A DNA stretch of 39,730 nucleotides, taken from positions 1-39,730 of the forward strand of contig NZ_CACXNW010000021.1 in assembly GCF_902769175.1 (NCBI RefSeq), in the 5' to 3' direction. Origin of the DNA: an uncultured Methanobrevibacter sp. GTDB lineage: Archaea > Methanobacteriota > Methanobacteria > Methanobacteriales > Methanobacteriaceae. Below are positions 17,805 through 27,365 of the stretch, one piece after another; positions within the stretch are counted from its first letter, which is position 1, and each line of letters opens with the position of its first letter. A model generated the notes under the pieces. That model had not been told where the DNA came from. It saw only the letters and a program-made list of their open reading frames with translations, and did no database searches. Made by a program: the position numbers and the translations under genes.

Positions 17805-18068
17805 TTACATAACGAACAGCAAATAGCAGCACCAATAAGCTAACGAATCCCAAATATAAGCCATTAATGGAATGATGTATTCCCCTAAGTTTAGAGAAGG
17901 ACATATGAATGATAAGATAAATACTATCGCCCCAAAAATTAAGCAAAATGGAATAAAATTATTCTTATTAAAATCGGAATTTCTTACTATAAATGCTATA
18001 TTAGTAACAAATAGTAAAATAAAAATAATTAGATATTCAAAAATCAAATCCATCATAGTATATCCCAT
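17805..18068 (-). CDS. Small membrane protein, unknown (87 aa)
   Basis: Begins MGYTMMDLIFEYLIIFILLF; the internal ATG pair is an alternative start. It has two to three hydrophobic helices (LIIFILLFVTNIAFIV; FCLIFGAIVFILSFI; a short one near the end). A TATA-like run (TTATAAAATATATT) lies about 20-35 bases upstream, which would make it the first gene of a minus-strand operon running through the two other small ORFs toward the ExbB/DUF2149 pair. Function unknown. Confidence 0.5.
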   Translation of the reverse strand: MGYTMMDLIFEYLIIFILLFVTNIAFIVRNSDFNKNNFIPFCLIFGAIVFILSFICPSLNLGEYIIPLMAYIWDSLAYWCCYLLFVM

Positions 18069-18205
18069 TTCTAGTTTATTTAATAATATATTTTATAATG
18101 TGATTATATCATATCGATGTGAAAAGTATGACTGAACAAAAAGAGTTAGGAAAGAAAAAAAGAGCATTAAATAAAAATAGAAAAAAGAAAATTAAAAAAA
18201 AATAA

Positions 18206-18330
18206 TGCAACTAACCTAAGTAACAACAAAAAAATTAAGAATTAAAAAAAAGAAAAAGAATGCAACCAACTTAACTAACAACAAAAAATAAAAAAATAAA
18301 AGAAATTGCAAATAATCTATCTGACAATCA
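18206..18330 (-). repeat. Degenerate tandem repeats beginning at an ALP pseudogene stop codon
   Basis: On the minus strand the unit reads roughly TTGTTAGTTAAGTTGGTTGCA followed by a T-rich tract. Related copies have their TTGCA boxes near 18307, 18261 and 18206 (spacings about 46 and 55). The first copy starts within the TGA stop (TGATTGTCAGATAGATT). Each copy carries a long U-tract of the kind that terminates archaeal transcription. Confidence 0.5.
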
Positions 18331-20543
18331 CTTTCCTTTTACGCTAACTGCCTTGAATGTATTGTCTCCTGCAAATTTAGCAAGAAAACTGTATGTTTTC
18401 CTTTTATTGAGAACTACCTTTACAGAAACGATTCCTGGAATTTGTTTTTCCAGAATAATTTTTTGCATTGATTCTGAAAACTATTTTCTTGCCTTTGATT
18501 GGCTTGTTCTTAGGACTTAAAAGCTTAGCTGTCAAGGTCTTTTTCTTTAGAGCAAGCTTATACTTCCTATTGACAGTAGTCAATTTAGCTTTAGCAGGAT
18601 TGACCTTAATCTTAGATGTCCTAAATGAGGTATTGTAGTTATCATCACCTAAGAAGCAAATGGCCATAGTCTAAGTTCCTTTTTTAGCTAAATTGATTCG
18701 GAATTTAACATAACCATTTTTGTCTGTGGCATTATAGTAATTCTTTCCATTGAAGTTGAGGATAATCCTCTTTACTGCCAATGCTTTAGATTTTGAATCG
18801 GTTAATCTGTTTGTAAAGTATTTTCCAATCTTTCCATCTGCACCAAAAACTGTAATTGTTGTCATATCATTAGAGACAATTGCAGACTTATCTCTCAAGC
18901 TGTAGTGTTTGGAGTGGTGGAATTGTTCCCCTCCCCAGACTGGTTGACAACAATTAGATTAATCCAAAAGTTAGGGGATATGTAATCACCATTAAACTCA
19001 ATTAAATTCAAGTCTATAAACTCATCGGAACTGTTGAAATTCTCTCCCCAATTATTGTTGTTTACGCTTCCATCCTTGAAAATAACAGATTCAAACAAAG
19101 ACCCAGAATCATGATATAAAGCGAAATCACTGGTTTCCTTAGTATATTCCTCTAAAATTGAATCCTTGATGACTTCAAGGAATCTTTCCAATGTGGAGTT
19201 TTCCACAATGGGATTTGACCTATTCAATATGGAATTGGAGACTTGAAAATTTGAACCCATATAATAAATGGCTCCCTATCTGTAGTTTTTCTGAAAAGCT
19301 TGAATTGAAAACAGTTGTGTTTTCAACAAAATAATCTGCAAAACGGCTCTTCCATAATCATCATATGAATCCAATACTCCCAGCAAACCTAAAGCAACAT
19401 TGCCGTTAAAATGTGAATTTATTATTTCCAAATTAAAAACATTTTGACCTAAATAAATTGCACCGCCATCTCCAATAGCATAATTTTCAATGAATTTTGA
19501 GTTGCTTATGGAACATCCATTTGCAGCCTTGAAATATAGTGCACCACCATAGCTGTGGGTAATTGAGCTTATGAAACTGCAGTTATCAATTCTGTCATTG
19601 TTTCCAACCAAAAAGATAGCACCTCCATTTCCATCCGCTAAAAATGTTTGCTCTTCACTATGCAATGTTCAAGCAAATTTGGATGTTGCAGAATTGTTTA
19701 TGAATACAGAATTCAAAACAGAACAATTGAACCCTTTTAGCTAAATTGCACCACCTGAAGATGCAGTTCCATAATTGTATCCTGTGTTGTTTATAAAGGT
19801 GCAATTGTCTATAATGGCATTGTTGGCAATCAGATAGATAGCAGGACCATCAGTATGATGGTAGCTTGACTTGTTTGCAATATTGTTTAAGAATTTAGTG
19901 TTCACTACATTCAAATTGTCACCAAAGCAACTTAATGCAGACCCCAATTCTCCATTAATTGAGTTTTCAATACTACAGTTGTCTATATTTACATTTCTAT
20001 TGCTGATTGCAACTGAGATACCATAGGAATTAATGAATCTGATGTTTTTAAGCAAAACGTTTGGTGAACTTACATCCAATATTTGAGTCAATAGCTTTCC
20101 ATCAAGTGTAGCGCCAGATCCATCTCCCACAAGATTCAATGTCTTATTGACAATGATTTTAGAATCTCCACTGTAAGTTCCGCTAAGTGTTATTGTGTCG
20201 CTTTCATTAGATTGGTCAATAAATTCTGAATGTCATTAAAATCATTTCCCCTATATTAGAACTGATTATTTCTGAATTGGATGAGCCAATAGATAAAATT
20301 GATTCACCATGATTTGAATCAACATTAAATGAGCCAATAGCTAAATTTGATTTATCCTGATTTAAATCATTTGCAGAATTTGAATCATAATCTGAAATTT
20401 AATATTTTCAGTTACTGTATTATCATTACACGTCATATCGATTAAATTTTTAGAATTATCTGAAGCAGAAACTAGTCCTAAACTTAAAATTAAAATAATA
20501 ATAAAAATATAATCAATATAAACTTATTAAAAAGTATTTTTAT
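18328..20543 (-). pseudogene. Heavily decayed adhesin-like protein (beta-helix plus Ig-like C-terminus)
   Basis: Remnant of a secreted ALP. A GGAG site precedes ATA at 20543 where a start codon should be. Signal-peptide residues (ILILSLGLVSAS) lie in a shifted frame. Body sequence follows with NLVGDGSGATLDGKLL, many beta-helix turns of the GGAIYL/FINN type, and an Ig-like C-terminus (KAKLTTVNRKYKLALKKKTL, then KFAGDNTFKAVSV) ending at TGA 18328-18330. Damage includes several frameshifts between 20140 and 20500; in-frame TAG at 19741-19743, TGA near 19685, TAG at 19276-19278 and TAG at 18671 or nearby; and one-base losses near 18900 and 18425. At least nine lesions in 2.2 kb point to real pseudogenisation. 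Confidence 0.8.
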
Positions 20544-20661
20544 AGTTACTCCATTATAAAATTTTTATTTATTAATAATAAATATATTAAATACGATATA
20601 TAAATTTTAGTTAATCGTGGAAAAATAGGAAAAATAGGAATAAAAAGGAGTTGTAAAAAAT

Positions 20662-20919
20662 TTAACTGATGATTTTTATTTTTTCTCCTAAAACGTTTTT
20701 TTTCCATCCATCGAATGTTATTTTCTTTTATTTATCTTTCTGCTCCTTTAATGTTCCATAAATTGTTTTTATTTTGCCTGGAAATATTGTTCTGTAAATT
20801 AATTCAATGAAATTGTTTGTTTTTGGGATTTCATGGTCGATTGTGTGACTTAATGTTTTGTCAATTTTTTCTCGAGATTTTTTTTAAGAAATATTTGTCT
20901 TGTGCATAACCATACGAAA
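20662..20919 (-). pseudogene. C-terminal remnant of a transposase
   Basis: A minus-strand frame reads YAQDKYFLKK, KIDKTLSHTIDHEIPKTNNF, IELIYRTIFPGKIKTIYGTL, then a stop and a shifted tail (NNIRWMEK, NVLGEKIKI). The pattern NNFIELIYRTIFPGKIK followed by a basic tryptophan-containing tail is what I recall from DDE transposases of Methanobrevibacter, but I cannot assign an IS family. At least one stop or frameshift shows it is dead. It lies just upstream of the decayed ALP start, so an insertion may have helped silence that gene. Confidence 0.4.
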
Positions 20920-20942
20920 ACATTTATATACCAAGACACCAT

Positions 20943-20956
20943 ACATAATTATGTAA
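20943..20956. promoter_or_regulatory. 14-bp perfect palindrome TACATAATTATGTA
   Basis: Lies in the 20920-21210 region upstream of the intact ALP at 21211, about 15 bases after a TATA-like ATTTATATA. It could be an operator or a leftover element end; sequence alone does not decide. Confidence 0.3.
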
Positions 20957-21071
20957 AATTTATTTTATATTTAATCAAATAAATTTGATAAAATAGATGA
21001 TTTATTAAGTTTCATTTAATAAATTTTATTAAAGTTTAATTTTTAACCAATTTTAAGGTTTGGGGTATCTT

Positions 21072-21098
21072 TTATGTGTCTTACATAGAAACACATAA
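21072..21098 (+). promoter_or_regulatory. Leader hairpin TTATGTGT-N11-ACACATAA before the ALP at 21211
   Basis: A perfect 8-bp inverted repeat 113 bases before the ATG, in what would be the 5' leader or promoter. The half-site is similar to the ATGTGTA/TACACAT palindromes near 1461, but the spacer is 11 rather than 5. Confidence 0.35.
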
Positions 21099-21210
21099 GA
21101 ATTTTATGCCTTACCTAACTATTAGTATAAAATTGGATATTTTATGTTTCCTCCTTTTTCCAACACTGAAGGAGAATATGGAAACTAAAATTATAAAATG
21201 ATGTGATATA

Positions 21211-24200
21211 ATGAATGTTAAGAAAATAGCAATTTTTTTAATATTACTATGTTATCTCATGGGGGCTGCAAGTGCAACAGATGATGTATCAATTGATGCA
21301 ACCGATGCCCCTGTTGACGATGCTGTAATTATAGATGCAGTAATTGGTGATACAGAAGATTCTGTTGACACTATCTCCTATGATATAGCAGCAGAAGAGA
21401 TAAATGGGGAAATTCAGACTGATGAAATAAGTGCAGAGTCTACAGATGTGGATTCTGAACAAAATAGGGCAGTTAGAACAACTGTTGATAATTGGGATGA
21501 CTTAAGAGATTCATGTCAAAATTCTACGGATATGATTATTACATTAAATGGTACTGAATATAAAGCAAATAGCCAAATCAATTTTACAAACAGTGCTACT
21601 ATTATAGGTACTAGCAATAGTTATATAACAGATGGCACTTATCATGCAGTTCCTTTTTTAAATACAAATTCTACTTTAACAATTACTTTCAAAAATGTCA
21701 AATTTAGAAATATGAATGTAAAAAATCTTCTTCAATTAGATGGTACTAATGTATTGGAAAATTGTAGTTTTTATAATATTATAGCAGGCACTGGGCATAA
21801 TGCAGTAGTTTATAATACTCAAGGCACTATGAATATGACTGGTTGTAATATTATTGATTCTTCTGCAGGTTATGGTGTGGTAAGTAATTATATGTCTAGC
21901 ATTGTCACTGGAGTTGTCATGAATGTTAACAACTGTAAATTTATTAATAATTATGCTGGAACTGAACCGGGTGCAATAAATAACTGTGGAATTTTATTTG
22001 TAAATAATTCCGAGTTTACTAATAATTCTGCAGCTATGTGGGCTGGAGCAATCCACACTCACACTAATGCTCAAACTTATATTTATAATTCTTATTTCAC
22101 TGGAAATATGGCAGGTTGGAATGGTGGAGCATTATACACTTACAGCCTATTGGAAGTACATAATTCTACTTTTAAAGAAAATAAATGTCACACTAGTGCC
22201 GGTGGTGGAGCAATAGGATGTTCTAATTATGGTTCTACATATAATGTAACCATTTGTAATTGTACTTTTATTAATAATGAAAACTTATGTAGAAATACCA
22301 ATGAAACTCCTTCAACTGGAACTGGAGGTTCAATTGCTGCAATGAATGATGGAATATTAAGAGTCGGGGGTTCCATATTTGTTCAAAATGTAGCCGGATT
22401 TGGTCAAGCAATAGCTGCATATAGCCAAGGTTATATCAGTCCAGAAGGAAATATCAGTGCAGGAATACCTAAAGTGATAGTTTGTAACAATAACTTCACT
22501 AATCATACATTAACTAGTTCCAACACAGTAGAACTTAATGGAAATTACACTTTTGAAAATAACACATTCAATAATTGCTATCAAACTAATTTAGGTACAA
22601 ATAATGTATTCAATAATCTTATTTATACAAATAATAAATTGGTTCCTGAAATTTTAAACGCCAATGGTTTAAAAAATAGTTTAACTTTAAGCTCTATTGG
22701 AGATGACCAGATAATCATTTTTGTAAATGCCAGCAAAGATAGTGGTAGAGATGGTAGTAGTTGGGATGAAGCTTTTGGTGGAGAATGGGCTATTAATCAT
22801 GCATGTGCTAAAATTTCAAAGAAATTAATGGATAGTGGAATTATTTATGTAGCTGATGGAATCTATGGAATTGATCCAACAGTAAATATCAATTATCCAC
22901 TCAGCATAACTTTTATCGGTCAAGGCAAAAACACAATTTTCAATAATCTCACTACTCCCATATACGCAGCCGGAGCACCTGAAAAGGCATTTACTTTTAT
23001 AAATTTAACTATTGCTGGATCATATAATGATTTTGGTAGAAGTTCCAATTTTATTAATTGTACTTTTTTAAGTGATATAAATATGGAAAAAGCAATTCAA
23101 GACATTTTAGATAAAGGAACGATAACCCAAGTACAAATTGATGAAATGGGGGATGCTATAACTCATTTTATGAGTTTTGATAACTGTGAATTTAAAAATA
23201 TAAACTCTGAAAATTCTATAATAACTCTTTACAGGTATGTTCAAACTAAATTCACTAATTGTACTTTTGAAGACATAACTGCCGATTCTCTTATTGGTAA
23301 AAATGGAGACTTTATTGATCAAGATGGTATTTATTTATATGATTGTAAATTCACCAACTGCAACATTAAAGGTGTTGTAGACATTCCCGGCAATGTTGAA
23401 ATTTTAGATTTCTGCGCTATTGAAGACTGTGATTATGACTTTGATGTCACCACTGCTATCGATACAGTAGGTGATTGTGCTCACAATTACCTAAATGCCA
23501 CCAAGCTTAATGTTGTTGCTGTTGACTCTGTTGTTGACATTAGCTCCAGCGAAAAGGGAACTGTTGTAGTCACCTTGACTGACAAGGACTTCAATGCCAT
23601 TGCTGGTGCTACTTTCAAGTACACAATAAACGGCGAGGAAGAGAAAACCGCTGTCACTGGCGATGACGGAAAATACGCAATCACCGGATTGACTGGAGAA
23701 TTCACCGTTGCAGTCAACTATGAAGGAAACGAATCATACAATCATGTAAGTGGTATCAAGTCATTCAACTTCACTGACGAGCCTGCACCTTCCAATGACG
23801 CCAACGGCTCCAATAGTACTCCTGTTCCTCCTGCCAAGGTCGCAACCAAGCTCACTGCAAGCAAAGTCACTGCAACCTACAATGTAGCCAAAAAATTGGT
23901 CATACTCCTTAAGGACAAGAACGGAAAGGCATTGGCAAATAAGAAAGTGACTGTAAAAGTGGGCACAATTAGCAAGACCTTGACAACAAACAAGAACGGT
24001 CAAGTGAGTCTCAATGTCGCAACCCTTGTTCCTAAGTCATACACTGCAACCGTCAAGTTTGCAGGGGATAGCAGCTACTCCGCTTCAACCGTAAAGCCTA
24101 AAATTGTTGTCAACAAGGGAAAAGTGAAATTGGCTGCTAAGGCAAAGACCTTCAAGGTCAAGGCTAAAGTCAAGAAGTACACTGCAACACTTAAGGATAA

Positions 24201-24402
24201 CAAGGGCAAAGTGATGAATAACACCAAATTGACCCTTAAGATAGACAAGAAGACCTACACTGCAAAGACCAACAAGAAAGGAGTCGCAACCTTCAAGGTC
24301 AAATTGACCAAGAAAGGCAAGAACACAGCTACATTGAAATTTGCAGGAAACAAGTACTTCAAGGCGTTAAGCAAAAAAGTGAAAATAACCGTTAAGAAAT
24401 AA
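21211..24402 (+). CDS. Adhesin-like protein, beta-helix with chlamydial-PMP-like repeats and Ig-like C-terminus
   Basis: An intact secreted protein of 1,063 residues, presumably on the cell wall and used in cell-cell or surface contact. Signal peptide MNVKKIAIFLILLCYLMGAA, then SATDD. An acidic segment follows, then a long right-handed beta-helix (about residues 95-470) of GGAI/FxxN turns such as NNSEFTNNSAAMWAGAIHTH and FTGNMAGWNGGALYTY. A second beta-helix part (about 490-750) begins after VNASKDSGRDGSSWDEAF. One carboxypeptidase-regulatory-like domain and two lysine-rich Ig-like domains finish the chain (KLTASKVTATYNVAKKL; KLAAKAKTFKVKAKVKKYTA). There is no C-terminal membrane helix. Base and codon use change near 23345, from AAA/AAT-rich to AAG/GTC/ACC-rich, suggesting the C-terminal part was acquired or converted from another gene. 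Confidence 0.88.
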   Translation: MNVKKIAIFLILLCYLMGAASATDDVSIDATDAPVDDAVIIDAVIGDTEDSVDTISYDIAAEEINGEIQTDEISAESTDVDSEQNRAVRTTVDNWDDLRDSCQNSTDMIITLNGTEYKANSQINFTNSATIIGTSNSYITDGTYHAVPFLNTNSTLTITFKNVKFRNMNVKNLLQLDGTNVLENCSFYNIIAGTGHNAVVYNTQGTMNMTGCNIIDSSAGYGVVSNYMSSIVTGVVMNVNNCKFINNYAGTEPGAINNCGILFVNNSEFTNNSAAMWAGAIHTHTNAQTYIYNSYFTGNMAGWNGGALYTYSLLEVHNSTFKENKCHTSAGGGAIGCSNYGSTYNVTICNCTFINNENLCRNTNETPSTGTGGSIAAMNDGILRVGGSIFVQNVAGFGQAIAAYSQGYISPEGNISAGIPKVIVCNNNFTNHTLTSSNTVELNGNYTFENNTFNNCYQTNLGTNNVFNNLIYTNNKLVPEILNANGLKNSLTLSSIGDDQIIIFVNASKDSGRDGSSWDEAFGGEWAINHACAKISKKLMDSGIIYVADGIYGIDPTVNINYPLSITFIGQGKNTIFNNLTTPIYAAGAPEKAFTFINLTIAGSYNDFGRSSNFINCTFLSDINMEKAIQDILDKGTITQVQIDEMGDAITHFMSFDNCEFKNINSENSIITLYRYVQTKFTNCTFEDITADSLIGKNGDFIDQDGIYLYDCKFTNCNIKGVVDIPGNVEILDFCAIEDCDYDFDVTTAIDTVGDCAHNYLNATKLNVVAVDSVVDISSSEKGTVVVTLTDKDFNAIAGATFKYTINGEEEKTAVTGDDGKYAITGLTGEFTVAVNYEGNESYNHVSGIKSFNFTDEPAPSNDANGSNSTPVPPAKVATKLTASKVTATYNVAKKLVILLKDKNGKALANKKVTVKVGTISKTLTTNKNGQVSLNVATLVPKSYTATVKFAGDSSYSASTVKPKIVVNKGKVKLAAKAKTFKVKAKVKKYTATLKDNKGKVMNNTKLTLKIDKKTYTAKTNKKGVATFKVKLTKKGKNTATLKFAGNKYFKALSKKVKITVKK

Positions 24403-24403
24403 G

Positions 24404-24422
24404 GGAGAAACATTTTTTCTCC
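24404..24422 (+). terminator. Hairpin GGAGAAA-CATTT-TTTCTCC and T-tract after the ALP
   Basis: A perfect 7-bp stem begins two bases after the stop codon and is followed by TTTTTCATATTTTTTT, typical of a strong 3' end. Confidence 0.65.
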
Positions 24423-24505
24423 TTTTTCATATTTTTTTAAGGAGGTGCAAATTGATTCAAGCATGAGATTTTCAATTTCTTGATTTAAGGAGGGGAATTT
24501 ATTTC

Positions 24506-24537
24506 TTAATCCAATCACCTGTTTCTGTTTGGATTAA
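24506..24537. other. Inverted repeat TTAATCCAA-N14-TTGGATTAA in the 24423-24817 gap
   Basis: A 9-bp perfect stem with a 14-base loop, lying between two copies of AATTTCTTGATTT (near 24474 and 24545). The rest of this 400-base gap is AT-rich with SD-like GGAGG runs near 24442 and 24489 but no supportable gene. Its role is unknown. Confidence 0.35.
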
Positions 24538-24817
24538 TAAATAAATTTCTTGATTTGAGAAGTTTATTTAAAATGCAAAAATATTTTATTTAGTTTCAAA
24601 GTCAAAAAACCTTGTTTAAATTCAAAGAAATTTTTAGTTTGGTAGTTATGGAATAGGGGAGGGAACCATAGGATTTTTTCTTCTATTTTGTAATTACTAA
24701 AAATGGGATTTTGATTTCAGGCAAATGAAATATTGCTTTTAATCAGTTTATATATAAATAGTTAAAAAATTTTTATAAAAATTTATTGAAATTCAGCAAA
24801 AAAATGGTGGACTGAAA

Positions 24818-26986
24818 ATGAAAAAGTTTGATAAAATTATTCTATTGTCCTTGATGGCTTTAACATTGGTTTTATTGTCTGCTGTTTCTGCAGCTGATAT
24901 CAGCGACAATGACATGTCAGCTGCATTCAGCGATGATGATGGAAGCTTGTCTGATGTGAAAGTGAGTGGCGTTGAGGACGATTGCATTTTGTGTTCTGAC
25001 CATTCTTCTGAATGTGATGATGCTGAAGTTGAAATTGAACCTAAGGAATCTGAAGCCAATGTTAAGAGTCCCTTGAGAAGTTCTGGTGATGATCCTGTTG
25101 TCAGTGTAGGTGATTCTGATGGGGCTTTGAATGAGTCAGTTCATTATGTTAGCTCTGAAAATTTCACATCATATTTCGTTGATGGCATGTTGAAGGATGA
25201 TTTTGAGGGTTCCGTCTTGGTGTTTAATGGTGAGTTTGCCGATATGGGCATCATAGATGTCAAGTTCCCAAATGTGACTGTCATTGGAAACAATTCACTG
25301 TTGAGGAACACAGTGTTCTGTCTCGAATCTAGCAATGTCATGCTCACTGGTCTTAACTTTGTCCTGGACCAAGAGTTTGGCGATAATGACAATTCAGGGA
25401 TTCTGGTGCTTGGCGACAATTGCACAATCTACAATTGCACCATGAATTATGTTGTTCCTGAAGCAAAGACAGGATTTTGCGTCTATGCAGAAGGCAATAA
25501 GATACAGAACTTCACTTTGGCAAACAACATATTTAACTTTGTAGGCAACAACCGGCATGGTGGCTGGGATTATGGTATATTTCTTGATGGTGTTGACAAT
25601 GCCGTAGTCTATGGCAATAACATTAAATGTTCATTGCCTTTGCGTTCCGTAAACTGGCAAGCTGAGATCTTCGGTGGTGTCAGCATGGATGCTGTCGGCG
25701 CTTTTGTAGCCCAATCATCCAATAACCTAACATTGTCCAACAATAACATTTCCACATATGTCAGTGGAGGGGGCCTTAGTTACCCTACTTTGGATAGTGT
25801 AATTCTTTATGGATGCAATAATGCGACTGTCGAGAAGAATCGCATTTACTGCGAGGACTTTGACAGCAAGGACGGCAAGGACAACTACCTTCAGGGAATT
25901 GATGTGTATTTTGCCAATGATGTGACAATATTGAGAAATAAGATCGATATCATTACCACTGGAGGTCGTGCAGGGATGGGAACCGCTTATCCTATTCAGA
26001 TAAACGGTCCTTCATATAATGTGAAGATTGCTTACAACAATCTAACCACATTCAATTTCGGTTCAAATATTGGTATCTATTCCCAGAATTACTATGGTGC
26101 TACAAAGATTGACATAATCAGTAATTTCATCAATGTGACTGGTCTTGCAAGCACTCACTATTGGGATCTTGTTACAGGAATTGAGGTGCAGGACTCGGAT
26201 GACCTGATCTTGAACAATACAATCATTGTAAACAATATTGGAAGCTATGCAGACAATAACAATATTTACGGCATCAGTTATTCCCAAAATACCAAGGGCA
26301 ATCACACCTATAACATTCAGTACAATAATGTGACAACCAACGGTCGCTATGCCGTTTCATTGTCAGGTACTAGTTCCTTGGTAATCAATTCCATTATTGC
26401 AAATAATGTCTTAAACACTGACAAATCTAGCGGCAATCGTGCGGTCCGTGTTGGTCAAGGGAGTAATAACACTATCCGTAATAACACTGATGGAGTGTTT
26501 AGGAATGCTATGAGTGATGATGAATTGCCTGACTGGCTAAGGAATCACACAAGTGTTGTCCCTAGCATTTTAGTTCCTAGGTATTATCGTGAAGGCTCCA
26601 ATGGTACGGGTATGGCTGACAATGTAGGCAACGGCACAGCTCCTTGGAACACTAATGGCAGTTCCGGAGGAATAAATCATGGCAACAGCAATCATAGAAG
26701 CGGAGTTTCCGGAAATGGAACCAACCCGAATAGTGGCAGTGCTTTAGGATTCTATAAGGACACTGCCCATAATGTTGGTGGAGATGCCTCTCATAGCATT
26801 AGCGCTGCAAGTGCTGGTGAAAGTGGAAGTTTTGCAGCTGACCCTAACGCTTATGAGATAAACGAACAGAATAATCTAGCTTCAAAGGCTGTCAATTATC
26901 TTCAGATAGGGCTTATTTGTGTTGTTGCTTCGTTGTTGTTATGCATTGGTTACAAGCGCCAAAAGGACAAAGAGGAAGAAGAATAA
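24818..26986 (+). CDS. Adhesin-like protein, beta-helix with C-terminal membrane anchor
   Basis: An intact 722-residue surface protein. ATG 24818 has GGTGG 9 bases upstream. The signal peptide is MKKFDKIILLSLMALTLVLL, then SAVSAADI. An acidic spacer is followed by a right-handed beta-helix (about residues 120-560) with Asn-rich ladders (NNLTLSNNNIST, DDLILNNTIIVNN) and a Gly/Ser/Asn-rich linker (about 585-680). The chain ends in a membrane helix (YLQIGLICVVASLLLCIGY) and a charged tail (KRQKDKEEEE). This anchoring differs from the Ig-like C-termini of other ALPs here. It lies 379 bases upstream of the ExbB-like gene on the same strand. Confidence 0.88.
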   Translation: MKKFDKIILLSLMALTLVLLSAVSAADISDNDMSAAFSDDDGSLSDVKVSGVEDDCILCSDHSSECDDAEVEIEPKESEANVKSPLRSSGDDPVVSVGDSDGALNESVHYVSSENFTSYFVDGMLKDDFEGSVLVFNGEFADMGIIDVKFPNVTVIGNNSLLRNTVFCLESSNVMLTGLNFVLDQEFGDNDNSGILVLGDNCTIYNCTMNYVVPEAKTGFCVYAEGNKIQNFTLANNIFNFVGNNRHGGWDYGIFLDGVDNAVVYGNNIKCSLPLRSVNWQAEIFGGVSMDAVGAFVAQSSNNLTLSNNNISTYVSGGGLSYPTLDSVILYGCNNATVEKNRIYCEDFDSKDGKDNYLQGIDVYFANDVTILRNKIDIITTGGRAGMGTAYPIQINGPSYNVKIAYNNLTTFNFGSNIGIYSQNYYGATKIDIISNFINVTGLASTHYWDLVTGIEVQDSDDLILNNTIIVNNIGSYADNNNIYGISYSQNTKGNHTYNIQYNNVTTNGRYAVSLSGTSSLVINSIIANNVLNTDKSSGNRAVRVGQGSNNTIRNNTDGVFRNAMSDDELPDWLRNHTSVVPSILVPRYYREGSNGTGMADNVGNGTAPWNTNGSSGGINHGNSNHRSGVSGNGTNPNSGSALGFYKDTAHNVGGDASHSISAASAGESGSFAADPNAYEINEQNNLASKAVNYLQIGLICVVASLLLCIGYKRQKDKEEEE

Positions 26987-27365
26987 GAATAAAAAAAAAT
27001 TTAAAGTTTTTTATAAAAAAAGATGAAGCGTTCAATTGTAGGTTTTGGAAATATTTTCCGGATCTATGGTTATTGTTTCTTCTTTTATTTTTTTTATTTT
27101 TTAAAAAGGAACATAGTTTATTGATTTTAAAATCAAAGAATGAAAAAGTGTTTTGATTTTAAAATTAATAGATTATTTGATTTATTAATTGTAGATAATA
27201 AAATTTTAAAATTAATATTTATGCTGTTAATTTAATTATTTTAATTATCCGATTAATTAAAAATTAATTCCAGTAATTAACTTATAATTTAAATTAGCAT
27301 AATTTCAAGTAAATTGATGTAAATTTTCAAGCTAAAAATGATAGTTTTAGGAGAGTAGTGTTTTT
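26987..27365. other. AT-rich gap before the ExbB-like gene
   Basis: Starts with T/A-rich sequence, including TTTTATTTTTTTTATTTTTT near 27083, that could terminate the ALP transcript. Otherwise I see no repeat or coding frame. The ribosome site AGGAGAG for the next gene is at 27350-27356. Confidence 0.45.

Noticed and set aside
26917..27156. Open frame overlapping the end of the ALP at 24818
   Set aside because: It starts inside the membrane-anchor codons in another frame, then runs through A/T-rich terminator sequence.
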